Below, one piece after another: positions 1-9,517 of a stretch of 64,000 nucleotides of DNA. Location: NCBI GenBank assembly GCA_964352405.1, contig CAYGRY010000002.1, positions 1 to 64,000 of the forward strand, written 5' to 3'. The number at the start of each line of letters is the position of its first letter. Within the stretch, counting starts at the first letter, position 1. The notes under the pieces are model-generated. The model did no database searches, had not been told where the DNA came from, and was given only the letters and a program-made list of their open reading frames with translations. This DNA comes from UBA4207 sp964352405. Its GTDB lineage: Bacteria > Bdellovibrionota > Bacteriovoracia > Bacteriovoracales > Bacteriovoracaceae. Both the position numbers and the translations under genes were made by a program.

Positions 1-531
1 GAAGAGCATAGAGGTCTTTCTGACTCTAGAGATCTTCTTAAGGTCATACTTTTGGCCGTTTATCATGCCAGAAAAGATCCAGAACGTTTTCAAGCTGTTC
101 TTGCCGGTGCTGTTAAACATAATTTTGAAAAAAATTGGTTTTATAAATTCTTGAATTTAGATTTAATCGATCTTAAAGATATCGCTGAAGCGATTGATTT
201 TGATCTAGATGCTGCATTTGAGTTAGCCTTTAAAAAAGCAGATCTTATTGAAACGAATGACTTTACACCTCGTTACGATTTTTCATTTGATGGCGAGCGC
301 ATCAAAGAAGTTTTTCGCGGCGAAGATAGGCTTCGTGAAATATTCCCCGGCTATATTTATCGTCCAGCTCAAGAAGAACTTTCTTTAAGAGTAGGGCAGT
401 GTTTTAAAAATAGTGTCCATGCTTTAGTCCAGGCACCAACAGGAACCGGTAAAACGGTTGGTTATCTTGTGCCATCGGCCCTTTTTAGTTTGTCCGAAAA
501 GAAACAAGTTCTTATTTCAAGTGGATCTTAA
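1..531 (+). pseudogene. dinG: DinG-family helicase with exonuclease domain, 5' fragment (cut by window edge and by an in-frame stop)
   Basis: The frame is open from base 1, so the true start lies upstream of the window. The first residues (EEHRGLSDSRDLLKVIL) resemble the last motif of a DnaQ-type 3'-5' exonuclease domain, as found fused to DinG helicases in many bacteria. A linker follows, then a clear Walker A motif (APTGTGKT, around base 440-463). The frame ends at TAA 529-531, directly after the motif Ia region (LISSGS). The same frame continues without a shift to base 2448, and the residues just after the stop (TLQHQ, then MSKDVP) match the next helicase motif. One substitution, for example AAA to TAA, would explain the break. 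The family unwinds DNA with 5'-3' polarity using ATP. The gene is probably non-functional unless the stop is a sequence error or is read through. Confidence 0.8.
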
Positions 532-549
532 ACTCTACAACATCAATGT

Positions 550-2448
550 ATGAGCAAAGATGTGCCTCAGCTTAGAAAAATTCTAGGCCTTTCTGAAGAT
601 AAGCTGAAAATTAAAAGATTAGTGGGAAGTAATAATCATCTTTGTGAACTTCTTTTTAGACAAGATGATGATGACTCACTTTTAAAAGAGCAGGACTTTC
701 AGTCTCGCTTTACCAATTTCTATTTTGAAATGGTTTTTTTCTATAATTCACGCGTGACAGGGGACGATAAGATTCTAAGAGCTGATCTTCCGTATATGTT
801 TAAGATTAAGTTTGAAAAATTTGCTAGCAAAGAAAAAGAACTCGCCGTTGATTTTAGAGCATGTGCAGGCAGTAAATGTCCTTTTAAAACAGAATGCTCA
901 TATCTAGGTGGCTTAAGAGAAGCTAGAGAGGCTGATATCGTTGTTGGAAATCATGCGCTGATGTTCTCATGGCCTAGAGGATTTCCAAGACCTGCTCATA
1001 TTGTGGTGGATGAAGCTCACAAAATTGAAGAAGAAACCACTCGTGCCTTTACCCATGAAGTTGATGAAGATGCCATGAACTCGCTCATGAAAAACCTTCA
1101 AAATGGACAAGGAACAGGGTCTCTTTATTATTTATTAGCTCAATTTGAAGCTGAACACGGATCTAGTACGCCAAAGATTAATTCGATTAGAGAGTCTTCA
1201 CAGCAAACCATGGTGATGCTGCAAGATCACACGCTTGGCCTTCGCGATTTAGTTGAGAGATATTTTAAAAAGACATCTTCAAGATTTACCGATCAATTTT
1301 GGAATGAACTTCCAATGGTTGGAGGGCGAACCCAATCTGATGTGCTCGGTACTTCAATCTTTAATCATTTAGATTCAGTTAAAAATATTCTGGCCCATTT
1401 TAATGATGTTTTACTGCCATATTCTATGATGTGGGAAAGTAAGGATATGGAAAACGATAACCAGGCCCAAGCCTTTACTCGTTTTGAATCTTTTGTCGGG
1501 CAAGTTCAAGATATCTTGGGTGCACTTGATACAATAATAAGCCATAAAGAGGGATACGCTCATTCCATGCGTTTTCACGATCGTTACGGTTATATCTTTA
1601 GTGCCGCACCAATTGATGTTGGTCGTGCTGTTCACGATAATCTTTTGCAAACCTCTGCTGCCGTTGTCTTTACTTCGGCCACTCTTGGAAATGCCAAAGG
1701 TGATATGGGAGCAAAAGGTGTTGAGTGGGCAACAGGTTACTCTTACTTAGAGTCCGATCGAAGATTTAAACAAGGCTTCTTTTTACCTGCGCCGTATGAT
1801 TATGAAAATCGTACACGTGTTTTCTTATGTGATGATGTGCCTAAGCTTTATGAACCAGGATTTGTGCCAACGGTTTTAAAAGATATTATTCCACTGATTC
1901 GTGATCTTGGTGGGCGAAGTCTATTATTGTTTTCAGCTAAGGCTCGCTTTGATATTGCCTGTGAACTTTTACTAAAAGCCTTTGATGGTGAGATACCGGT
2001 TTTCGTTCAAGGCATGGGAAACAATGTTGTTGAAGAGTTTAAGCGTGCCCCATCAGGAATTTTAGTTGGGATGGAAAGCTTTGGTGAAGGGATTGATATT
2101 CCTGGTGAAGCCTTGCAATTTGTTTTTGTTGATAAAATTCCTGACCTTAGAAAAGATTTAGTGATCGATAAACGCCAAGACTTCTATGAAGCAGGTTTAG
2201 GTAATGCTTTCACTGATTATTACTTGGCCCATCGAACACGAAGTCTGCATCAAAAACTAGGTCGATTACTTCGAACTGAAAGTGATTTTGGTGGAGTGAT
2301 TGTGGTTGATTCTAGAGTGAAGGGTTGGAAGGGAAGAACCATGCAAACCCTTTTAAAGCTTATGGAACCTTATAAGATTCGTAGAACGAACGTAAAAGAA
2401 GCTTGTGAGTCGATTAAAGAGTTTGTTTTAGAAAATACGAAAAACTAA
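550..2448 (+). pseudogene. dinG: DinG-family helicase, 3' fragment (Fe-S cluster, DEAH box, helicase C-terminal domain)
   Basis: This is the continuation, in the same reading frame, of the helicase fragment ending at 531. An ATG at 550 allows an open frame of 632 codons, but it lacks the Walker A motif, so it could not work as a helicase alone. Visible features are four cysteines of an XPD/DinG-type Fe-S domain (NNHLC, then C-x4-C-x5-C in CAGSKCPFKTEC), a DEAH box (VVDEAHKIEE), and C-terminal helicase motifs ending with a Q/R-rich motif VI (HQKLGRLLRTESD). The gene converges on the next one with a 4-base stop overlap. It is a member of superfamily 2, resolving DNA-RNA hybrids or other structures in relatives. 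A separately translated accessory protein is possible but unlikely. Confidence 0.8.
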
Positions 2449-3173
2449 TCTCTATCAAGATCATTTAAAAATTTGATTTGAATTCTCGTGCCATCATCAC
2501 TCTTAATTATATAAGGAATGGTGGCATGCTTTGAAATATGAACTTTCAATGCTTCGGGATTATCGACGATGTCATTATTATCTTCAAAAAGTCTGTATTG
2601 TGTTGCTTGTACAGAGTGACCATCAATAACAACGTTTTCAGTTCCTGTACCAACTCTTTGCATGGCGATGATTTTCACTTGAGGCACGGCTTCATACTTC
2701 CATTTATTATCTGTTTGAATGAGATGGTATAAATTTTTTGAAGTCGTATCTTCTTTTTTGGATTTTAAATAAACCATGCTTGAGCAAGCAGCTGGTGTGG
2801 CGACATGGAATTTTGAACTAATAGGGATTTGCGCTTCATGGCTCTCGTTTGCTGTATCAAAAGTATAGTGAACGGTCGATGTTGCTTTTTGGTACGTATA
2901 AGTCTCTGTGGCAAAGTCTTTTCCAAGGGATCTGTCAACTTTGACATATGTTGGAACAAACTCTTTATTGAGCTTAACATCGACATTAACTGTTAAGAGT
3001 TCGCCTGTAGCAACGCGCGAGTGAATATCAGCGTAGAAGGACATAGAGAAGTCCTGGCGATCGCGGTAGACCTCAAATGTTTCTTCTGAGTAGATATTAT
3101 TAAAACGATAGTAGTTATAGCTTCCTCGAAGGATTTTATCGCCGCGAAGAATGAGTTGCTTGAGCCTTTCCAT
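2445..3173 (-). CDS. conserved-looking hypothetical protein, 242 aa
   Basis: No family is recognised. The protein is predicted to be soluble and mostly beta-strand, with many alternating polar and hydrophobic residues (for example LLTVNVDVKLN) and no clear signal peptide or membrane segment. The start is an ATG at 3173 without a strong Shine-Dalgarno sequence. The gene converges on the interrupted helicase with a 4-base overlap of stop codons, and it is divergent from the small membrane protein at 3220 with a gap of 46 bases. It is coding because it is long and uninterrupted, and has similar composition to its neighbours. A binding or carrier role is possible but there is no evidence for it. 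Confidence 0.7.
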   Translation of the reverse strand: MERLKQLILRGDKILRGSYNYYRFNNIYSEETFEVYRDRQDFSMSFYADIHSRVATGELLTVNVDVKLNKEFVPTYVKVDRSLGKDFATETYTYQKATSTVHYTFDTANESHEAQIPISSKFHVATPAACSSMVYLKSKKEDTTSKNLYHLIQTDNKWKYEAVPQVKIIAMQRVGTGTENVVIDGHSVQATQYRLFEDNNDIVDNPEALKVHISKHATIPYIIKSDDGTRIQIKFLNDLDRD

Positions 3174-3219
3174 AACAGTATTGTATCTTTATTTTAAAAT
3201 TTAACCAGCGAGGTTTTCT

Positions 3220-3576
3220 GTGCCTTATGAAGTTTACAAATTACTCCATATCATCTTTGTTGTTCTGTTTGTTTCTGGCGCAGCGATCATGCTGTATGCT
3301 GATCCCGTTAGTAAGTTTTGGAAAATCTTGACTGGAATCGTAAGTTTCTTGATTTTCGTTGCTGGCATGGGTTTGATGGCTAGACTTGGTGTTAGTCATA
3401 CAGAAGGGTGGCCAACTTGGATTAAAGCAAAAGTTGCGATTTGGCTTATTGCAGCAGCTTTCGCTCCAATCGCTGCAAAGCGTATGAGAGCTCATCGTCA
3501 CCTTGCTTTTGGTATTCTCATGAGCTTTGTTTCAGTTGCTATTTGGTTGGCAGTATTTCAACCAATGTCTGCCTAA
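3220..3576 (+). CDS. small SirB2-like inner-membrane protein
   Basis: This is a 118-residue protein with four hydrophobic segments (about residues 7-24, 31-53, 69-86 and 94-112). It opens with a YKLLHIIFVVLFVSG motif, and the His-containing first helix is typical of SirB/SirB2-like or CopD-like small membrane proteins. The start is GTG at 3220, preceded by GCGAGG. It ends 3 bases before the TTG start of the MATE exporter, so the two are probably co-transcribed. Its function is not known. A heme- or quinone-associated membrane protein is possible because of the helix-1 His, but this is speculative. Confidence 0.65.
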   Translation: MPYEVYKLLHIIFVVLFVSGAAIMLYADPVSKFWKILTGIVSFLIFVAGMGLMARLGVSHTEGWPTWIKAKVAIWLIAAAFAPIAAKRMRAHRHLAFGILMSFVSVAIWLAVFQPMSA

Positions 3577-3579
3577 GTC

Positions 3580-4857
3580 TTGTTAGAGATCCTATTATTC
3601 TCTTTGCCTTCGATTGCGGCTTCACTATTGGAGCCGCTAGCAAGTGTGGTTGATACTGCTCTTGTTGGACATCTCGATACCTCTTTATTAGCCGCTTTAG
3701 CCATTGGAACGACAATCCTCTCCAGCTTTACGTGGATGTTTAACTTTCTAATTCATGCTTCCACTCAAGCGATTGCTTCTGCCAAAAATATTCCACTTGG
3801 TTCAAGAGCGAATGTAAGTTTTAGTATCGCTATAATTGTCAGCCTTTTAACTTGTCTATTCTTATATGTATTTCGATTCAATCTTTACCAACTCGTAGGT
3901 GCCGAGCAAAGTCAGTTTGAAATTATCGATCAATATTTTCTCGTACGTGTATACGGACATCCAGCTGCCATTCTTTATATGACAGCACTTTCAATTCTTA
4001 GAGGCTTATCTAAAGTAGGAACAGCACTGTGGTTTGTACTTTTCACAACCACTATAAATATCTTTTTTACCTGGTTATTTCTTTACCAATTTGAGATGGG
4101 TATCAATGGCGCAGCTCTTGGTACAGTTATATCGAATATTGTCGGGACAATTATTACCTTAGTGGCCTTAGCGATGAATGAAAAAGTGCGCGATGGGTTT
4201 TTTAAAACACCACCACTTGAGCAATGGTTAAGCTTTGGCAAAAATTCTCTGGATTTGTTTGGCAGATCTGCTGCTATTACGGGCTCATTATTCTTGGCCG
4301 CAAGATTTGCAACTCAGCTTGGTGAAGTCAATCTCGCAGCTCACCAAATTCTTTTACAAGCCTGGCTTTTTGTCTCTTTCTTTATTGATGGAATTGCCAT
4401 CACTGCTAATATTAAAGGCTCAGAGTATTCTAAAGAATTTAAGACTTCAGCTCTTAGGTTACTCATCAAAAGAGTTTTAGTTCTGGGCGGCTGTCTTGGT
4501 GCTATCTTCTCATTTATCTATTTTTTCTTTGATCAACAAACACAACAGATATTTACTGATGATGCCTTAGTGCTAAACCATTTAAGATCTTTATGGTGGC
4601 TTATAGCGATTTCTCAAATTCCAAATGCTTTAGCCTTTGTTTATGATGGAATTTTGTTTGGATTAGGTGATAGCGGTGGATTTAAATGGGTCAGACGTTG
4701 GATGCTAATTGGAGCTATCTTTGTCTTTTTTCCCATTGCTTATTTTGGATCAGGTCTTTTTTCGATATGGTTAGGACTCATTGCTTTAAATATTTTTAGA
4801 TTAATAACTGGATTTTGGACAACGAGATTCATTTTGAATGGGATGAAATCGATATGA
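3580..4857 (+). CDS. MATE family multidrug/toxin exporter
   Basis: This is a 425-residue integral membrane protein with about twelve hydrophobic segments, the usual length and layout of MATE/DinF transporters, which export cationic drugs or metabolites using a Na+ or H+ gradient. The N-terminal repeat contains the family hallmark PLASVVDTALVGHL near residue 20, matching the P-x-x-x-x-D-x-x-x-V-G pattern. A second-half repeat begins near residue 220. The start is TTG at 3580. The end overlaps the methyltransferase start as ATGA. A Na+-coupled mode would fit with the Na+-pumping NQR encoded downstream, but this is an inference. Confidence 0.88.
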   Translation: MLEILLFSLPSIAASLLEPLASVVDTALVGHLDTSLLAALAIGTTILSSFTWMFNFLIHASTQAIASAKNIPLGSRANVSFSIAIIVSLLTCLFLYVFRFNLYQLVGAEQSQFEIIDQYFLVRVYGHPAAILYMTALSILRGLSKVGTALWFVLFTTTINIFFTWLFLYQFEMGINGAALGTVISNIVGTIITLVALAMNEKVRDGFFKTPPLEQWLSFGKNSLDLFGRSAAITGSLFLAARFATQLGEVNLAAHQILLQAWLFVSFFIDGIAITANIKGSEYSKEFKTSALRLLIKRVLVLGGCLGAIFSFIYFFFDQQTQQIFTDDALVLNHLRSLWWLIAISQIPNALAFVYDGILFGLGDSGGFKWVRRWMLIGAIFVFFPIAYFGSGLFSIWLGLIALNIFRLITGFWTTRFILNGMKSI

Positions 4858-5507
4858 AAGGTGCCGATGGATTTGATCAAAGCTATTGGGATAAAAACTA
4901 CGCCGAGCCTAAAGAGATGGATGGAATCGGTAATGCAAAAAACCATGCGAATTACTTAAAAAGTTATTTTGAGCTTGAAGGCGTTGAGATTAATAGTGTT
5001 ATTGATCTTGGCTTTGGACTTGGTCATTTAAGCTCCGCTGTTATTAGAAAGTTTAAGCCTTGGCGCTTTCATGGGCTCGAGCCATCTGAACCAGCCTATA
5101 AAAAGGGTGGGGCACGAATTTCAAAGCTGCCTTACTCAAAAATGAAACTCGATTGCACTGATCTTAAGACATGGGCGCAAAAGCAGCCGGCTGATGCGAG
5201 ATTCTTTGATCTAGGAATGTGTACTTCTGTTTTTCAGTATCTTAGTGACCAGGAAATTAAAGTTTGTCTGCCGATTATGGCACGTATGTTTCGCTATCTT
5301 TATCTAACGGTTCCTACTGATATTGAGCTTAATAAACAGATTGAAGATTTGCACTTTTATGATGATTTAGCGATACGTCGATCGAGAACAGAATATTTAA
5401 AACTTTTAGCTCCCCATTTCACCTTGGTCTCGAGTAGAATCTGGGAGTCAAAAAATCATTTTAATGAAGAAAATACAGAGCTATCCGACCTGCTCTATAG
5501 AATATAA
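4854..5507 (+). CDS. class I SAM-dependent methyltransferase
   Basis: The protein is 217 residues. The glycine-rich SAM motif I is seen as VIDLGFGLGH, followed by an acidic motif II end (GLEPSEP). Later motifs include FDLGMCTSVFQYLSDQE, which corresponds to the motif IV region. The chosen start is ATG 4854, which overlaps the stop of the MATE gene as ATGA. A longer frame starting at 4815 would run 39 bases further into the exporter gene and is less likely. The substrate cannot be predicted. It is probably translationally coupled to the exporter. Confidence 0.8.
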   Translation: MKGADGFDQSYWDKNYAEPKEMDGIGNAKNHANYLKSYFELEGVEINSVIDLGFGLGHLSSAVIRKFKPWRFHGLEPSEPAYKKGGARISKLPYSKMKLDCTDLKTWAQKQPADARFFDLGMCTSVFQYLSDQEIKVCLPIMARMFRYLYLTVPTDIELNKQIEDLHFYDDLAIRRSRTEYLKLLAPHFTLVSSRIWESKNHFNEENTELSDLLYRI

Positions 5508-5516
5508 GGAAGATTT

Positions 5517-6008
5517 ATGTCTCAGAAATGTCCATGTGCATCAGGTAGTACTTACACTGATTGTTGTGCTCCTTATCACTCTGGTAAAGCTTGGCCAGAA
5601 TTTCCTGAAAAATTAATGCGCGCTCGCTACTCAGCCTTTGCTAAAAGCGAAGTACAGTTCTTGCATGATTCTCTTCATCCAGAACACCGCGAAGAGTTTG
5701 ATATCGATGGCATGAAATCTTGGGCAGATAGTTCGACATGGACTGGACTGGAAATCATGGAAGCTTTCTCAGATGAGGAAGAGCCTGAAACAAAAGGTCA
5801 TGTAGAATTTTGCGCTGCATATGAAATTAAAGGACAACACTTTGATCACCACGAACTATCTCATTTCGAAAAAAATGACGGAAAGTGGTACTACGTCGAT
5901 GGTGAGGTATTTCACACGCCAATTAAAAGGTCTGAATTAAAAGTTGGACGCAATGACCCATGCTCATGTGGCTCTGGGAAAAAGTACAAAAAATGTTGTG
6001 GTCGCTAA
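5517..6008 (+). CDS. ychJ: YchJ-type SEC-C motif protein (UPF0225)
   Basis: The 163-residue protein has two SEC-C zinc-binding motifs that bracket a conserved core. The N-terminal one is CPCASGSTYTDCC at residues 5-17. The C-terminal one is DPCSCGSGKKYKKCC, ending at residue 161. The central NTF2-like domain carries the family motif LMRARYSAFA near residue 33. This arrangement and length match YchJ proteins, whose role is poorly defined. The gene has a good AGGAAG ribosome site before the ATG at 5517 and follows the methyltransferase by 9 bases. Confidence 0.88.
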   Translation: MSQKCPCASGSTYTDCCAPYHSGKAWPEFPEKLMRARYSAFAKSEVQFLHDSLHPEHREEFDIDGMKSWADSSTWTGLEIMEAFSDEEEPETKGHVEFCAAYEIKGQHFDHHELSHFEKNDGKWYYVDGEVFHTPIKRSELKVGRNDPCSCGSGKKYKKCCGR

Positions 6009-6150
6009 AAATAATTGAGTTGCAACACGTTAAAAAACTTAGACAAGTATCTAAAATTCCTGATGTCATTATACGGACAATCTGTTATTTTTTGCCTAAA
6101 TTACGATTCAAAATTTGTTACAAACCTTCAACCAGGTTTTTGGTATTGCC

Positions 6151-7479
6151 ATGATCCACAAAATTAAAAAGGGTCTTGATCTGCCCATCTTAGGTCATCC
6201 GAAACAAGCCATCGAAAAAGGACGCGCGGTAAAAACTGTTGCACTCTTAGGTCCTGATTATGTTGGTATGAAACCATCTATGCTCGTTAAAGAAGGCGAC
6301 AAAGTTAAACTTGGTCAGCCAGTTTTTGAGTGTAAAAAAGTTCCTGGAGTTATTTATACTGCTCCAGCATCTGGAACTGTTAAATCGGTTACTAGAGGTG
6401 AAAAACGTGTTTTTCAAAATCTAGTAATTGAAATTGATGGCGATGGAATGGATCAAGTTACTTTTACAAAATCGAAAGACGATGTTGAGGGACTTTTAAT
6501 TGAATCTGGTCTGTGGACATCTCTACGAACTCGCCCATTTTCAAAGTCAGCTACACCAGGCACTAAGCCTCACTCAATTTTTATTACTGCAATCGATACA
6601 AACCCATTAGCGGCATATCCTGAAGTCGTTATTAAAGATAACGCTGAAGCTTTTGCTTTAGGCATTAAGAAGCTTTCAACACTTACGGATGGGAAAACAT
6701 TTGTTTGTGTTCGCGGTGGCAGTCATATTGAAGTTCCAAGTGAAGGCAATATTGAAAAACAAGAATTCTCTGGCGTTCACCCTGCAGGAAACGTTGGAAC
6801 ACATATCCACTTTTTAGATCCAGTTGGTGCTAAGAAAGTTGTTTGGCATGTTGGTTATCAAGACGTTATTGCTATCGGTAAGCTTTTCACGGATGGCAAA
6901 CTTAACGTCGATAGAGTTGTTTCTGTCTGTGGTCCAATGGCAACTCAACCTCGTCTTGTTAAAACTCGTCTAGGTGCATGTTTATGTGACCTATTAGAAG
7001 GTGAAGTGAAGTCGGGCGATGTTCGTCGTGTTTCAGGATCAGTTTTTAATGGTCGCGTCGCCGCTAACAATCCTTTTTGTTACCTTGGTAAATTTCATCA
7101 ACAAGTCACTCTTCTTGAAGAAGGGCGTCACCGTGAATTCTTTGGTTGGCATTCACCAGGTTTTGATAAATTCTCAATTAAGAGTGTTTTTATTTCAAAA
7201 CTATTTCCAAATAAGAAATTCGCCTTTGATACAAATACGAATGGTTCTCCTAGAGCAATCGTGCCTGTAGGAAGTTACGAGAAAGTCATGCCTCTTGATA
7301 TCTTACCAACTCAGCTTCTTCGCCTATTAATGGCGCAAGATACTGATGGAGCTCAAGAGCTTGGAGCTTTAGAGTTAGATGAAGAAGACTTAGCTCTATG
7401 TACTTATGCCGATCCTGGTAAAACTGACTTTGGTCCAGTCTTAAGACAAAGCCTCAATATCATCGAGAAGGAAGGATAA
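6151..7479 (+). CDS. nqrA: Na+-translocating NADH:quinone reductase subunit A
   Basis: NqrA is the peripheral quinone-associated subunit of the Na+-NQR, which oxidises NADH, reduces quinone and pumps Na+. The protein starts MIHKIKKGLDLPILGHPKQ, the highly conserved NqrA N-terminus, which fixes the start at ATG 6151. In-frame TTG codons upstream (6115) would add a non-conserved extension. Length is 442 residues, typical of the family. It overlaps nqrB by one base (TAATG at 7479). It is the first gene of an eight-gene cluster with the order nqrA-B-C-D-E-F-apbE-nqrM. Confidence 0.97.
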   Translation: MIHKIKKGLDLPILGHPKQAIEKGRAVKTVALLGPDYVGMKPSMLVKEGDKVKLGQPVFECKKVPGVIYTAPASGTVKSVTRGEKRVFQNLVIEIDGDGMDQVTFTKSKDDVEGLLIESGLWTSLRTRPFSKSATPGTKPHSIFITAIDTNPLAAYPEVVIKDNAEAFALGIKKLSTLTDGKTFVCVRGGSHIEVPSEGNIEKQEFSGVHPAGNVGTHIHFLDPVGAKKVVWHVGYQDVIAIGKLFTDGKLNVDRVVSVCGPMATQPRLVKTRLGACLCDLLEGEVKSGDVRRVSGSVFNGRVAANNPFCYLGKFHQQVTLLEEGRHREFFGWHSPGFDKFSIKSVFISKLFPNKKFAFDTNTNGSPRAIVPVGSYEKVMPLDILPTQLLRLLMAQDTDGAQELGALELDEEDLALCTYADPGKTDFGPVLRQSLNIIEKEG

Positions 7480-8690
7480 TGAAAGCGCTTAGAACGTTTC
7501 TTGATGGACAACATCATCATTTTGTTAACGGTGGAAAATTAGAAAGACTATATCCTCTCTATGAAGCCATCGACACTTTCATCTATTCTCCAGACTCAGT
7601 GACTGAGGGAAGAACACATTTAAGAGATGGACTTGATCTTAAAAGGTTAATGATCACGGTCGCTTTCGCTTTAATGCCAGCGATTATGTTCGCTATGTGG
7701 AATACAGGTCATCAAGCCAATACTGCTCTTGCACAATTAGGACTTGAGCAAGCTACTGGCTGGAGAGGTGATATTCTTGCAATGATAGGGCTTGGAATCG
7801 ATCCTTCAAATATCCTTGCGTGTTTCATGCACGGTGCGCTTTATTTTGTTCCAATCTTTTTGGTAACGAATATTGCTGGTGGTATTTGCGAAGCAATTTT
7901 TTCAAGTATCAGAAAGCATGAAATCAATGAAGGCTTTCTTGTAACAGGTCTTCTTTATCCATTAACTCTTCCTGCAACTATTCCTTTATGGCAGGTTGCT
8001 GTTGGGATTATTTTTGGTGTTGTTATTGGTAAGGAAATCTTCGGTGGAACTGGTAAAAACTTTTTAAACCCAGCTCTAACTGCTCGTGCCTTCTTGTATT
8101 TTGCTTATCCTGCACAAATTTCAGGTGATGCAGTATGGGTTGCAGTTGATGGTTACACATCAGCCACAGCTCTAGGTGTTGCTGCTCAAGGTGGCATTTC
8201 TGCGGTCACGGCGCAGTTTAGTTTTATGGATGCATTTTTAGGAATGATTCCTGGCTCATTAGGTGAAACTTCAACGATTGCAATATTGCTTGGAGCCGTT
8301 TACTTAATTTCAAGTGGGATTGGTTCTTGGAGAATCATGCTTTCAGTTCTAATTGGAGCTGTTGGTTTTGGCTTCCTTCTTAATACAATTGGCTCAACGA
8401 CAAATCCTATGTTCTCTGTTCCATGGTATTGGCATCTGGTGCTTGGAGGTTTTGCCTTCGGTACGGTCTTCATGGCAACGGATCCAGTGTCCGCTTCTAT
8501 GACTCATAAAGGTCAATGGTTTTACGGTATTCTTATTGGTGTGATGACTATTCTTATTCGTGTCATCAACCCAGCGTATCCAGAAGGGATTATGCTCGCG
8601 ATTTTATTTGCGAACGTTTTTGCTCCATTAATTGATTGGTTTGTCACTCAGGGCAATATCAAACGTCGCTTAGCGCGCACAAAAGTTTAG
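7479..8690 (+). CDS. nqrB: Na+-NQR subunit B (covalent FMN, riboflavin site, Na+ channel subunit)
   Basis: NqrB is the largest membrane subunit, holding a covalently bound FMN and forming part of the Na+ path. The 403-residue protein has about ten membrane segments and family blocks such as GKEIFGGTGKNFLNPAL near residue 185. The expected flavinylation site is DGYTSATAL at residues 224-232, with Thr230 as the presumed FMN acceptor. The usual motif is written S-G-A-T, so this copy has T-S-A-T, an unusual Gly to Ser change. ApbE, encoded downstream, would attach the flavin. Start at ATG 7479 overlaps the nqrA stop. Confidence 0.97.
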   Translation: MKALRTFLDGQHHHFVNGGKLERLYPLYEAIDTFIYSPDSVTEGRTHLRDGLDLKRLMITVAFALMPAIMFAMWNTGHQANTALAQLGLEQATGWRGDILAMIGLGIDPSNILACFMHGALYFVPIFLVTNIAGGICEAIFSSIRKHEINEGFLVTGLLYPLTLPATIPLWQVAVGIIFGVVIGKEIFGGTGKNFLNPALTARAFLYFAYPAQISGDAVWVAVDGYTSATALGVAAQGGISAVTAQFSFMDAFLGMIPGSLGETSTIAILLGAVYLISSGIGSWRIMLSVLIGAVGFGFLLNTIGSTTNPMFSVPWYWHLVLGGFAFGTVFMATDPVSASMTHKGQWFYGILIGVMTILIRVINPAYPEGIMLAILFANVFAPLIDWFVTQGNIKRRLARTKV

Positions 8691-8702
8691 GCGGAGGACA
8701 GT

Positions 8703-9506
8703 ATGAATAATGATTCAATTGCCAAAACATTTATTGTCGCCACTCTATTATGCGCAGTTTGTGCCGTACTAGTTTCTGGCTCAGCTGTTTCTTTAAGACC
8801 TATGCAAGAAGCTAATAAAGTTTTAGACGTTAAGAAAAATCTATTGATGGCCGCAGGTCTGGTGGAAGGAAACCCAAGCGCAACAGAAATTGAAGCTGCT
8901 TTTGCCAATATTGAGACAAAAGTAATCGATCTTGCAACTGGTGAAGAAGTTACTGATATTGATGCAGCATCTTACGATCAAGTTGCTGCTTCAAAAGATC
9001 CGAAGATGTCTGTTTCAATTCCTGCATCATTGGATATTGGTAAGATTAAATCTCGTGCCAAATACGGAAAAGTTTATTTTTATAAACCACAAGGAAATGT
9101 CGAAATGATTATTTTGCCAATTCATGGCAAAGGATTATGGTCAACACTTTGGGGATTCATGGCCTTATCTAGTGACGTTAATACTATTAAAGGTATTGGC
9201 TTCTATCAGCACGGTGAAACTCCTGGTCTTGGTGGAGAGGTTGATAACCCAAGATGGAAAGCGCTGTGGCCTGGAAAGAAAATTTATAGCGATGAAGGCA
9301 AGCCAGTCATAGATGTTGTTAAAGGTCAGGCAGCTTCAGGTTCTGAACATCAGATTGATGGTTTATCAGGTGCAACAATCACTTCGGCTGGTGTTGAAAA
9401 CCTTGTGAATTATTGGTTTGGTGAAAATGGTTATAAAAAATACTTAAATAGCTTTAAACAATCTCAAACTGAATCAACGGATGATTCAGTTTCAATGGCA
9501 CAATAA
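8703..9506 (+). CDS. nqrC: Na+-NQR subunit C (covalent FMN subunit)
   Basis: NqrC has one N-terminal membrane helix (about residues 8-28) and a periplasmic FMN-binding domain. The flavinylation motif SGATIT is present at residues 222-227, with Thr225 as the expected FMN acceptor, and is preceded by a GETPGLGGEV block near residue 171. Length (267 residues) is normal. An AGGCGGAGGAC ribosome site precedes the ATG. The gene lies 12 bases after nqrB and 11 bases before nqrD. Confidence 0.97.
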   Translation: MNNDSIAKTFIVATLLCAVCAVLVSGSAVSLRPMQEANKVLDVKKNLLMAAGLVEGNPSATEIEAAFANIETKVIDLATGEEVTDIDAASYDQVAASKDPKMSVSIPASLDIGKIKSRAKYGKVYFYKPQGNVEMIILPIHGKGLWSTLWGFMALSSDVNTIKGIGFYQHGETPGLGGEVDNPRWKALWPGKKIYSDEGKPVIDVVKGQAASGSEHQIDGLSGATITSAGVENLVNYWFGENGYKKYLNSFKQSQTESTDDSVSMAQ

Positions 9507-9517
9507 GGAGAGAGGGG

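Noticed and set aside
4815..4853. Upstream start of the methyltransferase
   Set aside because: It would overlap the exporter by 43 bases; ATG 4854 gives a normal ATGA overlap.
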